Of a DNA stretch of 64,000 nucleotides, positions 1 to 9,173 are shown one piece after another. Position numbers and translations under genes: made by a program. The stretch's first letter is position 1. Every line of letters begins with the position of its first letter. The DNA comes from Sulfurovum sp. (lineage in GTDB: Bacteria; Campylobacterota; Campylobacteria; Campylobacterales; Sulfurovaceae): assembly GCA_026990595.1 (NCBI GenBank), contig JALXCZ010000008.1, positions 1-64,000 of the forward strand. Reading direction: 5' to 3'. The notes beneath the pieces are model-generated. The model did not search any database and was not told where the DNA came from. It was given only the letters and a program-made list of their open reading frames with translations.

Positions 1-992
1 GGAGACGTTTTAGAAGTCCTGAAGACAACGGTAGAGAAATGATGGAAATATTTACACTGGATCAGGATGATAAACATGTACCTATAGCTGGACAAGCATT
101 AAAGAACTGGAAACTCAATACAGACAGTGATACGCTGGAAGTGAGTCTGAACCAGAATACACAACCCTTACAACTTTTCGGAACCACTATCTATAATGGT
201 GATGATTTTTACCGTGAGCTTGCTAAATCTGATGCATTTACCAAAGGGGTAACAAAAAGACTGGTTGATTTTTTCTTCCCTGAAACAAGTGATACCAAAA
301 AACAGCAGATCGCAGATACAATTGTTGCAAGTAAGCCGGAAACATGGCAGGATATTTTATTGCAGATCGTTTTCTCTGAAGAGTATCTGTTACATACGCA
401 TCGCGCAAAAAGTGCGGAAGAGACTTTTTACTCATTGGCTAAAAAAATGAATTATAAACATCGTAAAAGTACCATCGCATATTTCAAAGAGGGCTTGGAA
501 GAGATGCATCAGGCGACCATGAAATATAAACTTGGAAAATTAAAACGTGTACCTTTAGACACACTCTCTTTTGCATACTATAATAAATTCATCAGAGAGC
601 AGGTATTACTTAGACGATCAAACCCTGAAAAAACAGATGATTTTAGTGCATGGGACAGACAGGGATGGAGCGATGATTTCATAGCAAATGATAATTTCAA
701 TCTCGATAGCAATAATGATATAACAAGCCTAAATACTTTCGTAAATTACCTCTTTAAAGCCACTATCGCAAGAGAAGCGACAAATGAAGAATTAAAACTT
801 TTCAGAGACCATATGATAGAAAGCAGGGATGGGAAACAACTCTTCCGCGATGAGTTCAACCTTTTCTCTACCTATGATGATATACAAAAACAAACAAAAC
901 GACGAGAAGAGCATAAAAGAAATATCGCATTTATTGTATTGGATTATATTTCAAGATTAGATATAACATACACACAAAGAGAGGTGAAATAA
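1..992 (+). CDS. DUF1800 family protein, C-terminal part (5' end outside window)
   Basis: The frame is open from base 3, so the true start lies to the left; an ATG at 39 is internal. The first visible residues read RRFRSPEDNGREMMEIFTL, which resembles the conserved block of DUF1800 proteins around the N-x-RE-hydrophobic-hydrophobic-E-hydrophobic-FTL motif. The remaining ~310 residues are a mostly helical, soluble-looking C-terminal region with no membrane segment. DUF1800 genes are typically paired with a DUF1501 gene, as here, where the next gene starts one base after the stop. The biochemical function of this pair is not established. The family call rests on this motif and the neighbour. 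Confidence 0.8.
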   Translation, partial: RRFRSPEDNGREMMEIFTLDQDDKHVPIAGQALKNWKLNTDSDTLEVSLNQNTQPLQLFGTTIYNGDDFYRELAKSDAFTKGVTKRLVDFFFPETSDTKKQQIADTIVASKPETWQDILLQIVFSEEYLLHTHRAKSAEETFYSLAKKMNYKHRKSTIAYFKEGLEEMHQATMKYKLGKLKRVPLDTLSFAYYNKFIREQVLLRRSNPEKTDDFSAWDRQGWSDDFIANDNFNLDSNNDITSLNTFVNYLFKATIAREATNEELKLFRDHMIESRDGKQLFRDEFNLFSTYDDIQKQTKRREEHKRNIAFIVLDYISRLDITYTQREVK

Positions 993-993
993 A

Positions 994-2349
994 ATGAAAA
1001 GAAGAGACTTTATAAAATTATCATTGGCAGCCGGCTCAGCTATATTACTGCCTGATTTTACCTATGCTGCAACATTAGACGTAAGCAAGATCAATTTTTC
1101 ACAAAATGACAACAATGCGCAAACGATCGTTATCTTCATGTATGGAGGCGCAAGTCAGCTGGCCGGGAATATTACAAATATCGAAGAGATCAAGAAAAAA
1201 TCCCAAAGTAGCTATGATGACTATTTCAGAGGTATAACACCAACAAAAAACGGTTGTTGGCAGGAGGCAGGCGGCACTGCAATGGAATCCCTTATAGACA
1301 ATGGAGATATGACGATCTTTAGATGCTGCTATTCAGCTGTCAGAGAGGCTGCCGGGAATAAAGCACATGGAGAATGTACGGCTCAGAATCAGAAAGGTTC
1401 ATTTGATGAAGACAGTGCAGGCATACTTGCCAACCTTGCACAGATTCTTGAAGCCAATAAGGTAGTCAATGAAAATACCCTTATGCCATTTGTCACCATG
1501 GAAGGAGAATCCAAGTTTTATCTTGAAGGGAACAAACCGATCCCTGGCTATCTAAAGCCTATTGGGATCAATGAAGGTTTTGAAAATCCCTATAAACGAG
1601 ATGTGAGACGGTGGACTTATTATACCGAAGCTGAACGGGAAATAGAAAACTATAATGAAAACAACAGTAGTGGTTTTGACCCTGCCTTGGACGGGAAAAT
1701 GAATACATTGGCACAACAGAATAATGTACCGGGAAAAATAAAAGATGCTTTTGGGAAAAGAGATAAATTAAGTACTTTCATTGACTCCATAGCAAGTTCT
1801 ACAACACCAGACCTGGGTGCTGATGCCTATCCTGATAATGATTTTTCCAAAAAAATAGAAGCAGCCGTCAAACTTCTTGTTAAAAACCCTGACACAAAAG
1901 TCTTGACCCTAGGCACAGGCGGTCTTGGCGGATGGGATGACCATAATGAAGCAAGAGACTATGTTACACGAATGGAAAACCTTTTTGGATCGTTAAAATC
2001 GGCTATGGCACACCTTAAAGCAGAAGGGAAAGAACAAAATATCAATATTATGGTCTTTGGTGAATTCGGCAGAAATGTCAATCTAAACTCTGCTAAAGGC
2101 TGGGATCACGGAAATCTTCAGAACTTCTATGTACTTGGAGGCAAAGGATACTTTAACCATAAAGGCGTGCTTGGTGAAACCATTGTTGATGACCCCCAAA
2201 GTATCAATAGACTTTGGCTGAAACCAAAAAGTGGTACTTACTGGTTTGAACCTTTGAGTATTGCTGCAACACTCTATAAAATCTATGGTATTGAAAATCC
2301 GGAAATCTTAACCAACAACAATAAAGCTATTGATCAACTATTTAGCTAA
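994..2349 (+). CDS. DUF1501 family protein with Tat signal
   Basis: 451 residues. The N-terminus has a twin-arginine export motif (RRDFIKLS, residues 3-10) followed by a hydrophobic stretch and a probable cleavage site after TYA, so the folded protein should be exported to the periplasm. Motifs of the DUF1501 family (alkaline-phosphatase-like fold) are visible late in the protein: GGWDDHN near residue 312, FGEFGRN near 354 and WDHGN near 369. The start has a purine-rich site (AGAGAGGTG) and lies one base after the stop of the DUF1800 gene, so the two are one operon. The substrate is unknown. Confidence 0.85.
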   Translation: MKRRDFIKLSLAAGSAILLPDFTYAATLDVSKINFSQNDNNAQTIVIFMYGGASQLAGNITNIEEIKKKSQSSYDDYFRGITPTKNGCWQEAGGTAMESLIDNGDMTIFRCCYSAVREAAGNKAHGECTAQNQKGSFDEDSAGILANLAQILEANKVVNENTLMPFVTMEGESKFYLEGNKPIPGYLKPIGINEGFENPYKRDVRRWTYYTEAEREIENYNENNSSGFDPALDGKMNTLAQQNNVPGKIKDAFGKRDKLSTFIDSIASSTTPDLGADAYPDNDFSKKIEAAVKLLVKNPDTKVLTLGTGGLGGWDDHNEARDYVTRMENLFGSLKSAMAHLKAEGKEQNINIMVFGEFGRNVNLNSAKGWDHGNLQNFYVLGGKGYFNHKGVLGETIVDDPQSINRLWLKPKSGTYWFEPLSIAATLYKIYGIENPEILTNNNKAIDQLFS

Positions 2350-2354
2350 ACAAC

Positions 2355-2924
2355 CTATATCTTCACTCTCGCTTCCAAAGCACGCGAGAGTGACATTACA
2401 TCTATATTCTCCAGCTCCACACCGGTAGGAACACCTTGGGCTATTTTGGTAAACTGTATATCCAATCCATTTAATTTATCTTCAATATACAGGATCATTG
2501 TATCGGTTGCAATACTTGGAGGAAACGCAAAGATCACTTCATCTACCCCGCCAACAGCATAAAAAAGATGTGCTTCATCAAGGTCACGTATTTCTGAAAC
2601 TACGTAGTACACACCATCAAATTGCCCACTCTCTTCAATGGTCAATATATCTTTTGCACTTTGGACAATACAGAGTTTAGAACTGTCACGGTATGGGTCA
2701 GAGCAGATGGAACAAAGTTCATCTTCACTCATATTATGACACTTACTGCACTTTTGGATCGTGTTGATCCCTGTTTCCAGTGCATGTGCCAATTTCATGG
2801 CAGCAAATCCATCTTCCATCACCGCATGGTATGCCAGACGGATCGCTGTTTTTTTACCTATGGATGGTAAAGAGGAAAAAGCATCTACCAAATTTTCAAA
2901 TGCTTCTATTTTATATTTTTTCAT
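2355..2924 (-). CDS. recR: Recombination protein RecR
   Basis: 189 residues, normal length for RecR, which works with RecF/RecO to load RecA at gaps. The N-terminus has the helix-hairpin-helix (LPSIGKKTAIRLAYH, residues 19-33). A four-cysteine zinc motif follows (C59, C62, C71, C74), then a Toprim domain starting near residue 84 (LCIVQSAKDILTIEESG). The start codon lies inside the 3' end of the upstream Dabb-domain gene (14-nt overlap), so translation is probably coupled. It converges on the DUF1501 gene with only 5 bases between the stops, and no clear terminator is visible there. Confidence 0.95.
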   Translation of the reverse strand: MKKYKIEAFENLVDAFSSLPSIGKKTAIRLAYHAVMEDGFAAMKLAHALETGINTIQKCSKCHNMSEDELCSICSDPYRDSSKLCIVQSAKDILTIEESGQFDGVYYVVSEIRDLDEAHLFYAVGGVDEVIFAFPPSIATDTMILYIEDKLNGLDIQFTKIAQGVPTGVELENIDVMSLSRALEARVKI

Positions 2925-3204
2925 AATCTACGACTTTTGAATACTCCACAACTGTTTTAATGAAATCAACCACTTTAAGATGTTCAGGATGCACAGCATA
3001 GGCATCAAGCCCTTCTTTACTTTCAAATACAGTAATAATACTCATGTCCATCGACCGTTCTTCCGTGGAAAAATTCATTCCAACATCTATGCTTCGCAGT
3101 GTAGGTACTGCTCCCATAAGATTCTCCAGCATCTGTTTGGCTTGGATCATATTGGCTTTTTTATGTGCATCTTTGAATTGAAACAGGACGATATGAACAA
3201 TCAT
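2911..3204 (-). CDS. Dabb (stress-responsive alpha/beta barrel) domain protein
   Basis: 97 residues from the ATG at 3204. I chose this start because MIVHIVLFQFK is the usual Dabb N-terminus and AAGGGG sits upstream; a longer reading adds 10 residues with no support. The protein shows the single Dabb/ferredoxin-like pattern with the late AVHPEHLKVVDFI segment. Members are small dimeric proteins of mostly unknown role. The gene overlaps the recR start, so the two form an operon, but nothing here links it to recombination. Confidence 0.8.
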   Translation of the reverse strand: MIVHIVLFQFKDAHKKANMIQAKQMLENLMGAVPTLRSIDVGMNFSTEERSMDMSIITVFESKEGLDAYAVHPEHLKVVDFIKTVVEYSKVVDYEKI

Positions 3205-3293
3205 CACTCTACCCCTTGAAAAACTTTTCGCCATTATAACAAAATTATGGTAGAATTCGCCAAAATTATTCCCACTACAATGGAGAAACAGTA

Positions 3294-4430
3294 ATGACAG
3301 AAATGGATTATTATGAAGTACTTGAAGTCAGTAAAGACTGTTCGGGCGCTGAACTGAAAAAGGCCTATAGAAAACTGGCACTGAAATATCATCCGGACAG
3401 AAACCCGGATGATAAAGAAGCTGAAGATAAATTCAAAGTGGTCAATGAAGCCTATCAAGTTCTTTCGGATGATGAGAAGAGAAGTATCTATGACCGTTAC
3501 GGAAAAGCTGGACTTGAAGGTCAAGGCGGCATGGGTAGCGGCTTTGGCGGAGCCAATATGGATGACATTATGGATATCTTCAACTCTATGTTCGGAGGTT
3601 CGGGTGGTTTTGGCGGAGGTTTTGGACATGCAAGACGTGACCCAAGCCAAAAATATGCTCTGGACTTTGAGATAGAACTTCCTTTAGCCTTTCATGAAGC
3701 GGTTTTTGGATGTGAAAAGAAAATAGATATCACATATAAGACCCCGTGTAATGACTGTAAAGGTACCGGTGCCAAAGATGCGAAACTGCAAACCTGTGAA
3801 TACTGTGGCGGTCAAGGTCAGGTACTGATGAGACAAGGACCTATGCAGTTTGCACAAACCTGTCCAAAATGTCATGGTGAAGGTAAAACAGTTGCTCAAA
3901 AATGTACAAGTTGTAATGGCAAAGGGTATCATGAAGAAGAAGATACTGTTACCATCAAAATCCCTGCAGGGGTCGACAGTGGCAACAGACTACGTGCCCA
4001 AGGATATGGAAATGAGGCCAAGAATGGACAACGTGGTGACCTATACCTTACTTTCTATGTAGAAGAGGATGAGCACTTCATCCGTAACGGCAATGACATT
4101 TATATTGAAGTCCCTGTCTTCTTTACGCAGGCAATTTTGGGAGAAACCATCTCCATACCTGCACTTGACGGTGAGTTGGAACTTGAACTTAAACAAAGCA
4201 CCAAAGACAAAGAACAGTTTGTCTTTGAACAAGAAGGGGTACCCGACGTCCATAGTGGAAGAAAAGGTCGTCTTATCGCTCAAGTACGTATGATACTTCC
4301 CAAGAAGATCAACGAGGAACAAAAAGGACTTCTTGAAAAGCTTCAGGAGAGCTACGGTGTAGAGAGCCGTCCGCACAAAAGTACTTTTGAATCTGCTTTT
4401 GACAGAGTTAAAAGCTGGTTTAAAAATTAA
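3294..4430 (+). CDS. dnaJ: Chaperone DnaJ
   Basis: 378 residues, full length for a type I DnaJ (Hsp40), the co-chaperone that stimulates DnaK ATPase. The J-domain carries HPD at residues 33-35. A Gly/Phe-rich linker follows (about 75-110), then four CxxCxGxG-type zinc repeats (about 151-213: [32 protein letters not shown]) and the C-terminal substrate-binding domains. GGAGA lies 9 bases before the ATG. It stands alone, divergent from recR; dnaK is not in the window. Confidence 0.97.
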   Translation: MTEMDYYEVLEVSKDCSGAELKKAYRKLALKYHPDRNPDDKEAEDKFKVVNEAYQVLSDDEKRSIYDRYGKAGLEGQGGMGSGFGGANMDDIMDIFNSMFGGSGGFGGGFGHARRDPSQKYALDFEIELPLAFHEAVFGCEKKIDITYKTPCNDCKGTGAKDAKLQTCEYCGGQGQVLMRQGPMQFAQTCPKCHGEGKTVAQKCTSCNGKGYHEEEDTVTIKIPAGVDSGNRLRAQGYGNEAKNGQRGDLYLTFYVEEDEHFIRNGNDIYIEVPVFFTQAILGETISIPALDGELELELKQSTKDKEQFVFEQEGVPDVHSGRKGRLIAQVRMILPKKINEEQKGLLEKLQESYGVESRPHKSTFESAFDRVKSWFKN

Positions 4431-4441
4431 TTTTTCTTCCT

Positions 4442-4461
4442 GTATGGACAAATGTCCATAC
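4442..4461. terminator. Perfect inverted repeat after dnaJ
   Basis: GTATGGACA and its exact reverse complement, separated by AA, lie 11 bases after the dnaJ stop. The stem is 9 bp. No T-run follows on the + strand, so it may be a weak or Rho-assisted terminator, or a binding site. Confidence 0.4.
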
Positions 4462-4540
4462 ACCCCATTTACAAACGATCTATTTTTCATTGACTTTTTT
4501 ACTCTATACTAGACAATATTATAGAGCTTTAAATTTTTTA

Positions 4541-4604
4541 AAAGATAATTATTTTCCTTTAAGTTTAAAGAAGCTATACTTTCTAAAGGATAATTTTTAT
4601 CCTT
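4541..4604 (+). promoter_or_regulatory. Two similar AT-rich palindromic sites upstream of the ferritin/rubrerythrin genes
   Basis: The site at 4586-4604 is a perfect 8-bp inverted repeat (AAGGATAA, TTT, TTATCCTT). A related sequence at 4541-4560 (AAAGATAATTATTTTCCTTT) lies 45 bases upstream. Both contain GATAATT and end in CCTT. Their place just upstream of an iron-storage/peroxide-defence operon fits operators for a Fur/PerR-type repressor. That identity is inference from position and AT-rich dyad shape. Confidence 0.4.
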
Positions 4605-4628
4605 ATATAAAATATAAAAGGAGTCATG

Positions 4629-5144
4629 ATGGCACGAAGAGGAAATTCTATTATTAAAGGAATAGAGATTAGTGAGATCATCACCTTACTTAATAAGGCG
4701 TATGCAGATGAATGGTTGGCATATTACCAGTACTTCATTGAAGCAAAAGTGATCAAAGGAATTATGAAAGATGCAGCTATTGCTGAGCTCACACAACATG
4801 CAACAGATGAACTGAGACATGCCAATATGGTAGCTGACCGTATTTTACAGCTGGGAGGTACCCCCTTGCTTAATCCTAAAGATTGGTTCACTCATACCAA
4901 CTGCGGCTATGAAGAACCAAAGGCGTTTGATGTCGTAAAGATACTGGAAGACTCCATTAAAGGTGAGCAGTGTGCTATCTCTGTCTATTCCAACTTGGCA
5001 GAGTTGACAAAAGACAAAGATATCGTTACCTATGACATTGTCTCTGAAATACTGGCAGATGAAGTAGAACATGAAGAGGATCTTCAGGCACTGCATGATG
5101 ATATTACAGAATTCATCATAGATATTAAGAAAAATTTGAACTAA
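4629..5144 (+). CDS. Ferritin-like diiron protein (bacterioferritin/Dps-like group)
   Basis: 171 residues from the second of two adjacent ATGs (4626, 4629); AAGGAG at 4618-4623 is 5 bases from the second but only 2 from the first. The protein is one four-helix bundle. Likely metal ligands are E28 (in ADEWLAYYQY), E61/H64 (in DELRHAN), the Glu of GEQCAIS and the ExxH of DEVEHEED. The family oxidises and stores iron or removes peroxide in the cytoplasm. The gene is 22 bases upstream of a rubrerythrin gene, supporting oxidative-stress defence. I cannot separate bacterioferritin-like from DPSL-type proteins by eye. Confidence 0.75.
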   Translation: MARRGNSIIKGIEISEIITLLNKAYADEWLAYYQYFIEAKVIKGIMKDAAIAELTQHATDELRHANMVADRILQLGGTPLLNPKDWFTHTNCGYEEPKAFDVVKILEDSIKGEQCAISVYSNLAELTKDKDIVTYDIVSEILADEVEHEEDLQALHDDITEFIIDIKKNLN

Positions 5145-5166
5145 AAAATAAAAACAAGGAAAAAAA

Positions 5167-5826
5167 ATGAAACAGTACGAAACATATAAATGTAACAAAT
5201 GCGGTAATGAGGTAGAGGTACAGGAAGTAGGAGGCGGAACACTGGTCTGTTGCGGAGAAGAGATGGCATGTATCACAGAAAATCTTACTGCTGTAAATTT
5301 AATGAAAGCATTTGCCGGGGAATCTCAGGCTAGAAACAAATATGAATTCTTTGCCGACGTCGCTTATACTGAGGGACTACACCGCATTGCAAAACATTTT
5401 CAGGAAGCAGCGAACAATGAAAAATACCATGCTATGGCAGAATACAAAGCCTACAATAAACTGGTGAAAAATATTGAGCTGGACACGACACAAAAAAATC
5501 TAATGGTTGCTGCAGATGGTGAACGGTATGAACATGAGGAGATGTATCCTAATTTTGCTGTTATCGCCAAAGAGGAAGGTTTAAATGATATTGCCAGACT
5601 CTTTAGAGCCATTGGTAAAGTAGAAGTTGAGCATGAAGCGGAATATTTGGAACTCAAACGCATTCTTGAAGCTGAAGGTTTCTTTGACAGTGAAAACAAT
5701 GAAGAGTGGATCTGTGAAGTCTGCGGACATGTACATAGAGGAAAACGTCCTCCTGAAAAATGTCCACTCTGTAAAGCAGACAAAGAGTACTTCAAGAAGA
5801 AGTGTCAGGACTCAAGCAGAGGGTAA
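5167..5826 (+). CDS. rrc: Desulforubrerythrin (rubrerythrin with N- and C-terminal iron centres)
   Basis: 219 residues in three parts. Residues 1-35 form a desulforedoxin-like FeS4 site (C9, C12, C28, C29). The middle is a rubrerythrin diiron four-helix bundle with ligand motifs GESQARNKYEF, EKYHAM, ERYEHEE and EVEHEAEYL. The C-terminus is a rubredoxin domain (CEVCG near 183, CPLC near 200). This three-domain layout matches Campylobacter jejuni Rrc, a cytoplasmic peroxide reductase; the symbol follows that homology. AAGGA precedes the ATG. It is co-directional with the ferritin-like gene. Confidence 0.88.
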   Translation: MKQYETYKCNKCGNEVEVQEVGGGTLVCCGEEMACITENLTAVNLMKAFAGESQARNKYEFFADVAYTEGLHRIAKHFQEAANNEKYHAMAEYKAYNKLVKNIELDTTQKNLMVAADGERYEHEEMYPNFAVIAKEEGLNDIARLFRAIGKVEVEHEAEYLELKRILEAEGFFDSENNEEWICEVCGHVHRGKRPPEKCPLCKADKEYFKKKCQDSSRG

Positions 5827-5836
5827 TAACTTCTAC

Positions 5837-6634
5837 CTACAGTACTTTTTGATGCAGTATGATCTTAGTCTCAGATGGCTCTAACCCGGAGTCATCTTTT
5901 GTTCTATCGTAAGCGATCACATAGATTTCATCACCACTTTGCAAATAATTTTTCTCTCCAAATTCTGCATAGGCAGTTGCACCTATAGAAATAAATGCCT
6001 GATGAGGATAGCTGCATGCTCTTAGATGTTCTGCAATATTTTCTAATGGTCCAAAATCAATTTGTGTATTCATCTTATCGATAAGCCATGATTTAAGCTT
6101 ACCATAGAAGTAAGAGTAACCAACTAACGGGGCATCCACCCCATAAGGATACAAAATACCATTACGTTGCAAAAAAGAACAGAGATGGTACTTATCCATC
6201 ACCCCGCCCTTTTCAAACTTGTTTATAACAATCCATTTATCGCCTATGCCTTTAGAGTAAGAACCCCATGATTTCTTTTCTGAGATCTTTTTTGCACCCT
6301 CTTTTCTAATCGTACAGTCATTAAAGGTTGTAAATTTTTTTGCTATCAGATCAATGACTTGTTTATCTTCATCATAAACAATATCAAAAAGTACTGCTAT
6401 TTCCGGTTCAACCTGGGCATTTGCTTCGTAGTTTGGAAGTTCAAGTCTGTCTGTTCCAATGCAATATTGACCTAAAAAAGAATCTGATCCGGGGAGATAA
6501 AAAGGAAATATTCCTTTAGGAGCATTCGCTTCAGCAGTGACTACATTCTCAAAATCTTTAAGTTCTCCAGCCTGTTCCAGATGGTGTGCAAAATTCCCTG
6601 CCACACCTAAACCTATGACATTTTCTAAATTCAT
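5837..6634 (-). CDS. DUF5718 family protein
   Basis: 265 residues from the ATG at 6634 (MNLENVIGLGVAGNF). The frame runs further upstream, but those 23 residues are irregular and the chosen N-terminus looks like a real protein start. It resembles the uncharacterised DUF5718 family of Campylobacterota: soluble, no signal peptide, with conserved-looking blocks GLGVAGNFAHHLEQAGE and LPGSDSFLGQYCIG. By eye it recalls fumarylacetoacetate-hydrolase-like folds, which I cannot confirm. It converges on the rubrerythrin gene. Confidence 0.65.
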   Translation of the reverse strand: MNLENVIGLGVAGNFAHHLEQAGELKDFENVVTAEANAPKGIFPFYLPGSDSFLGQYCIGTDRLELPNYEANAQVEPEIAVLFDIVYDEDKQVIDLIAKKFTTFNDCTIRKEGAKKISEKKSWGSYSKGIGDKWIVINKFEKGGVMDKYHLCSFLQRNGILYPYGVDAPLVGYSYFYGKLKSWLIDKMNTQIDFGPLENIAEHLRACSYPHQAFISIGATAYAEFGEKNYLQSGDEIYVIAYDRTKDDSGLEPSETKIILHQKVL

Positions 6635-6748
6635 CTCAACTCTTTTAATTTTTATAAAAGTATACCATCTAATCACTATCAAACCAATGCACACATAATA
6701 CACGCAAAAATTTTATACTTGTATATTCTTTCCCAAGAAGGAGTAACT

Positions 6749-6958
6749 ATGCCAAAGAATAAAAAGGATAATAAAAATATGATTTTAGTAGCAGTTATTA
6801 TAGGTATATTTTTATTCTTTATGTTTGCTACTGTAGTCTATGTCACAAGTCAGGTTTCAAATTGCTCAAGTGGGAAAAAACTCAGAAAACAATGCACAGT
6901 AATCATTCCTGATCAAAAGTTAAATCATAGGCTCAATTTTTCACTCTTTACACTTTAA
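6749..6958 (+). CDS. Small single-pass membrane protein, unknown
   Basis: 69 residues from the ATG at 6749, which has a good AAGGAG site 6 bases upstream; an ORF start at 6719 lacks one. The layout is a lysine-rich N-terminus (PKNKKDNKN), one strongly hydrophobic helix (residues 11-33) and a short polar tail. By the positive-inside rule the N-terminus should be cytoplasmic. No family recognised. Confidence 0.55.
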   Translation: MPKNKKDNKNMILVAVIIGIFLFFMFATVVYVTSQVSNCSSGKKLRKQCTVIIPDQKLNHRLNFSLFTL

Positions 6959-7082
6959 AGAGTACAGTCACACAATCCTACTGTAATAAATGTCTCAAGT
7001 CACTTTTCACTTCTTTTGGCTGTTGGTATGTTTTTACCTGCACTTATATGTGATAGTTTTATGTATTGGCGATGGAGAAAGA

Positions 7083-7325
7083 CTACTTCTGTTTAATGGT
7101 TCGATATATACCAATAAAAAAGAGAGTCAAAAGAATAATACTCAGATAGATATCTGCATTGAATCCACAACTGCACTCTCCCACATATCCGTCTACAGCT
7201 TGCATATATGTATCTTGACAGAATATTCTTCCTATAAAATCAGAGATATACCCTGTGGTTCGGTCTATTAGCCATATAGAAAAAGAAAGTATCGAAATTT
7301 GTATATTAACATTCTTTAGTATCAT
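7083..7325 (-). CDS. Possible small membrane protein downstream of serine hydrolase
   Basis: 80 residues, starting 3 bases after the stop of the upstream serine hydrolase on the same strand. It has two hydrophobic stretches (near residues 5-20 and 60-75) around a loop with several cysteines (FCQ, ECSCG). There is no clear ribosome site, so coupling to the upstream gene would be needed. The stretch 6959-7328 holds no better gene; an opposite-strand frame is compositionally weaker. Function unknown. Confidence 0.4.
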   Translation of the reverse strand: MILKNVNIQISILSFSIWLIDRTTGYISDFIGRIFCQDTYMQAVDGYVGECSCGFNADIYLSIILLTLFFIGIYRTIKQK

Positions 7326-7328
7326 ACT

Positions 7329-8804
7329 TTATTGAACTCTCGATACAGAAAACTTATCTCCCAGTTCTCTGGCTAAAACAGTATTGAAATCCATACTGTT
7401 ATGTATCATAGTAATGAGTGAAGCATTGTTTTCTGGACTAAAGATACCACAGGTTACTTCAAAACTTTGTTTAAACTGTTCATACAGCGCAGGATACCCA
7501 CTGTTTGGCATACGATTAGCAGTTTGTTTGTTGAGTATTTGTAAGGCTGTACGGGCATTCTTTTTATCAGCTTCTGTACTGTTTTTATTGTGTAAAATAT
7601 CTTGAAAATGGTGAATATTTTTATGGTTAATCTCTGTAGCATGTCTAAAGTTTTCTATTTGTTTCGTGAGTAGTGTACATTTTTGATTTAATGTATCATT
7701 GTCATATATCTGAATATTTGCAGCTTTCAGAAAGAGGTTTAGACTTCTTACCTGCGCATCGTTTGTCCCTACAATGTATGTGGTGTTTGTTTTGAGATTG
7801 GTTGTAACATAAGATTCAAACCCGAACGTCTGTCCACCATGCCCATAGAAATCTCCAACTTTCATGACCCCATAGCCATAGGTTATCGCTTTAATATTGG
7901 GATCCATAGTATGAAAGCCTTGTGTGAGTTGGGTATGTAGGGTATTTGTTTTTTTATAGTATTTTCCCTCTCTCCAAGCATTGATGAGTATGTCCAAATC
8001 ACTTAATGTCGATATTATTTCCCCTGCACTGCTAGCGAGAGACATAGGCATATGTGTAGGATGAGACTTATTATACCCTTTTGGCATCTGTGCTCGCAGT
8101 ATTTTAGAAATGCGTGTACCAAAATAGGTATGTTTTACGCCTGCAACATCAAAGATGTGTGTTTGTATATAGTCATGCCACTCCATGCCTGAACGCTTAG
8201 AGATGATGTCACCTAAGAGTAAATACCCTGTATTGCAATAACGAAATTGCTCCCCTGGCTTGAAATTAACCTCACCAAAATTGAGTGTGAGGTCGATGAT
8301 ACTTTCAAAAGTATACACTTTAGCCTTTTTACTAAAAACATCTATTGCCTTATCATCATTGCCATAAACATTAAGATAGTCAACAAGTCCTGAAGTATGA
8401 TTAAGTAACATACCCACAGTAATCTTGCTCCAATAGTTTTTGCCCTTATAGTTCGCCAAGTTTTGTATCTTCCCTGTCGGGTAGAGTGTATCAAGCGTGG
8501 TATCTAGGCTTAGCTTTCCTTCTTCTATCAGCTGAAAGACCGCTATAGCTGTAAAAATTTTACTCGCAGACCCTATCTCAAACATATCATCTGTTTTTAT
8601 GGGTATTTGTTTTTCTCTATCTGCAAAACCTGAAGCACTTTTATGGATGTCTCCGTGCTTATCTTCTAGTAAAAGAATGGCTGTTTGATTATTCCCTTCT
8701 GTATATCTTTGTACTAGAGTATCGAGTTGTGTTTGTCTCGTATTGTTGTTTGCATAGAGTGCAGGAGAAAGTAATAATATTGTGTATACTAGTGTCTTAA
8801 ACAT
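7329..8804 (-). CDS. Serine hydrolase of the class C beta-lactamase / penicillin-binding family
   Basis: 491 residues with a signal peptide (about 1-18, ending ALYA), so periplasmic. The SxxK nucleophile motif is SASK at 79-82. The second-motif tyrosine is in YCN near 188, and HGG near 320 serves as the third motif. About 130 extra residues follow the catalytic domain and are predicted helical. Members range from D-aminopeptidases and esterases to PBP-like enzymes; motifs alone do not give the substrate. It may form a unit with the small membrane protein downstream and follows two lipoprotein genes on the same strand. Confidence 0.8.
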   Translation of the reverse strand: MFKTLVYTILLLSPALYANNNTRQTQLDTLVQRYTEGNNQTAILLLEDKHGDIHKSASGFADREKQIPIKTDDMFEIGSASKIFTAIAVFQLIEEGKLSLDTTLDTLYPTGKIQNLANYKGKNYWSKITVGMLLNHTSGLVDYLNVYGNDDKAIDVFSKKAKVYTFESIIDLTLNFGEVNFKPGEQFRYCNTGYLLLGDIISKRSGMEWHDYIQTHIFDVAGVKHTYFGTRISKILRAQMPKGYNKSHPTHMPMSLASSAGEIISTLSDLDILINAWREGKYYKKTNTLHTQLTQGFHTMDPNIKAITYGYGVMKVGDFYGHGGQTFGFESYVTTNLKTNTTYIVGTNDAQVRSLNLFLKAANIQIYDNDTLNQKCTLLTKQIENFRHATEINHKNIHHFQDILHNKNSTEADKKNARTALQILNKQTANRMPNSGYPALYEQFKQSFEVTCGIFSPENNASLITMIHNSMDFNTVLARELGDKFSVSRVQ

Positions 8805-8830
8805 TTTTTGCCTGTATATATTTTTTCATC

Positions 8831-9163
8831 TTAATTTTTATATCTATTTTTTATAGCTGTATCACGTTGTGCATTAGCAATATTTTTCATAAGTTGTTTC
8901 TCTTCGGAATGACATACTTTGTATCCATCATCCCATCCTTCTTTGTACTTATGGTTGCTGTCATATTGTTGTACATTTTTTGTAAATTGGTCTAGCATTG
9001 AACCACCAGCTTTACGTCCACTGTGGCATCCATCTTCATATCCATGAGAATAGTATGGTCCATACCCTTGTTGCATCATTGTCTCCGAAGTACTTGCACA
9101 ACCCGTAAAAGCTATAGTTGCTACTACAGCTATAGTACCTAGTAAATATTTTCTTTTCATCAT
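8831..9163 (-). CDS. Small lipoprotein with repeated GYxDG-type motif
   Basis: 110 residues. A lipobox (FTGCAS) follows a hydrophobic signal, so the mature protein should be lipid-anchored. Two similar segments, GYEDGCHSGRKAG and GWDDGYKVCHSEE, share aromatic-x-DG and CHS elements and look like a small internal duplication. AAAGGA precedes the first of two tandem ATGs. Same strand as the neighbouring lipoprotein, 10 bases apart. Function unknown. Confidence 0.65.
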   Translation of the reverse strand: MMKRKYLLGTIAVVATIAFTGCASTSETMMQQGYGPYYSHGYEDGCHSGRKAGGSMLDQFTKNVQQYDSNHKYKEGWDDGYKVCHSEEKQLMKNIANAQRDTAIKNRYKN

Positions 9164-9173
9164 GTTATTCCTT

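Noticed and set aside
6990-7271. 93-residue + strand reading frame in the gap before the serine hydrolase
   Set aside because: No ribosome site and irregular composition; the opposite-strand frame at 7083-7325 is better placed, directly after the serine hydrolase stop.
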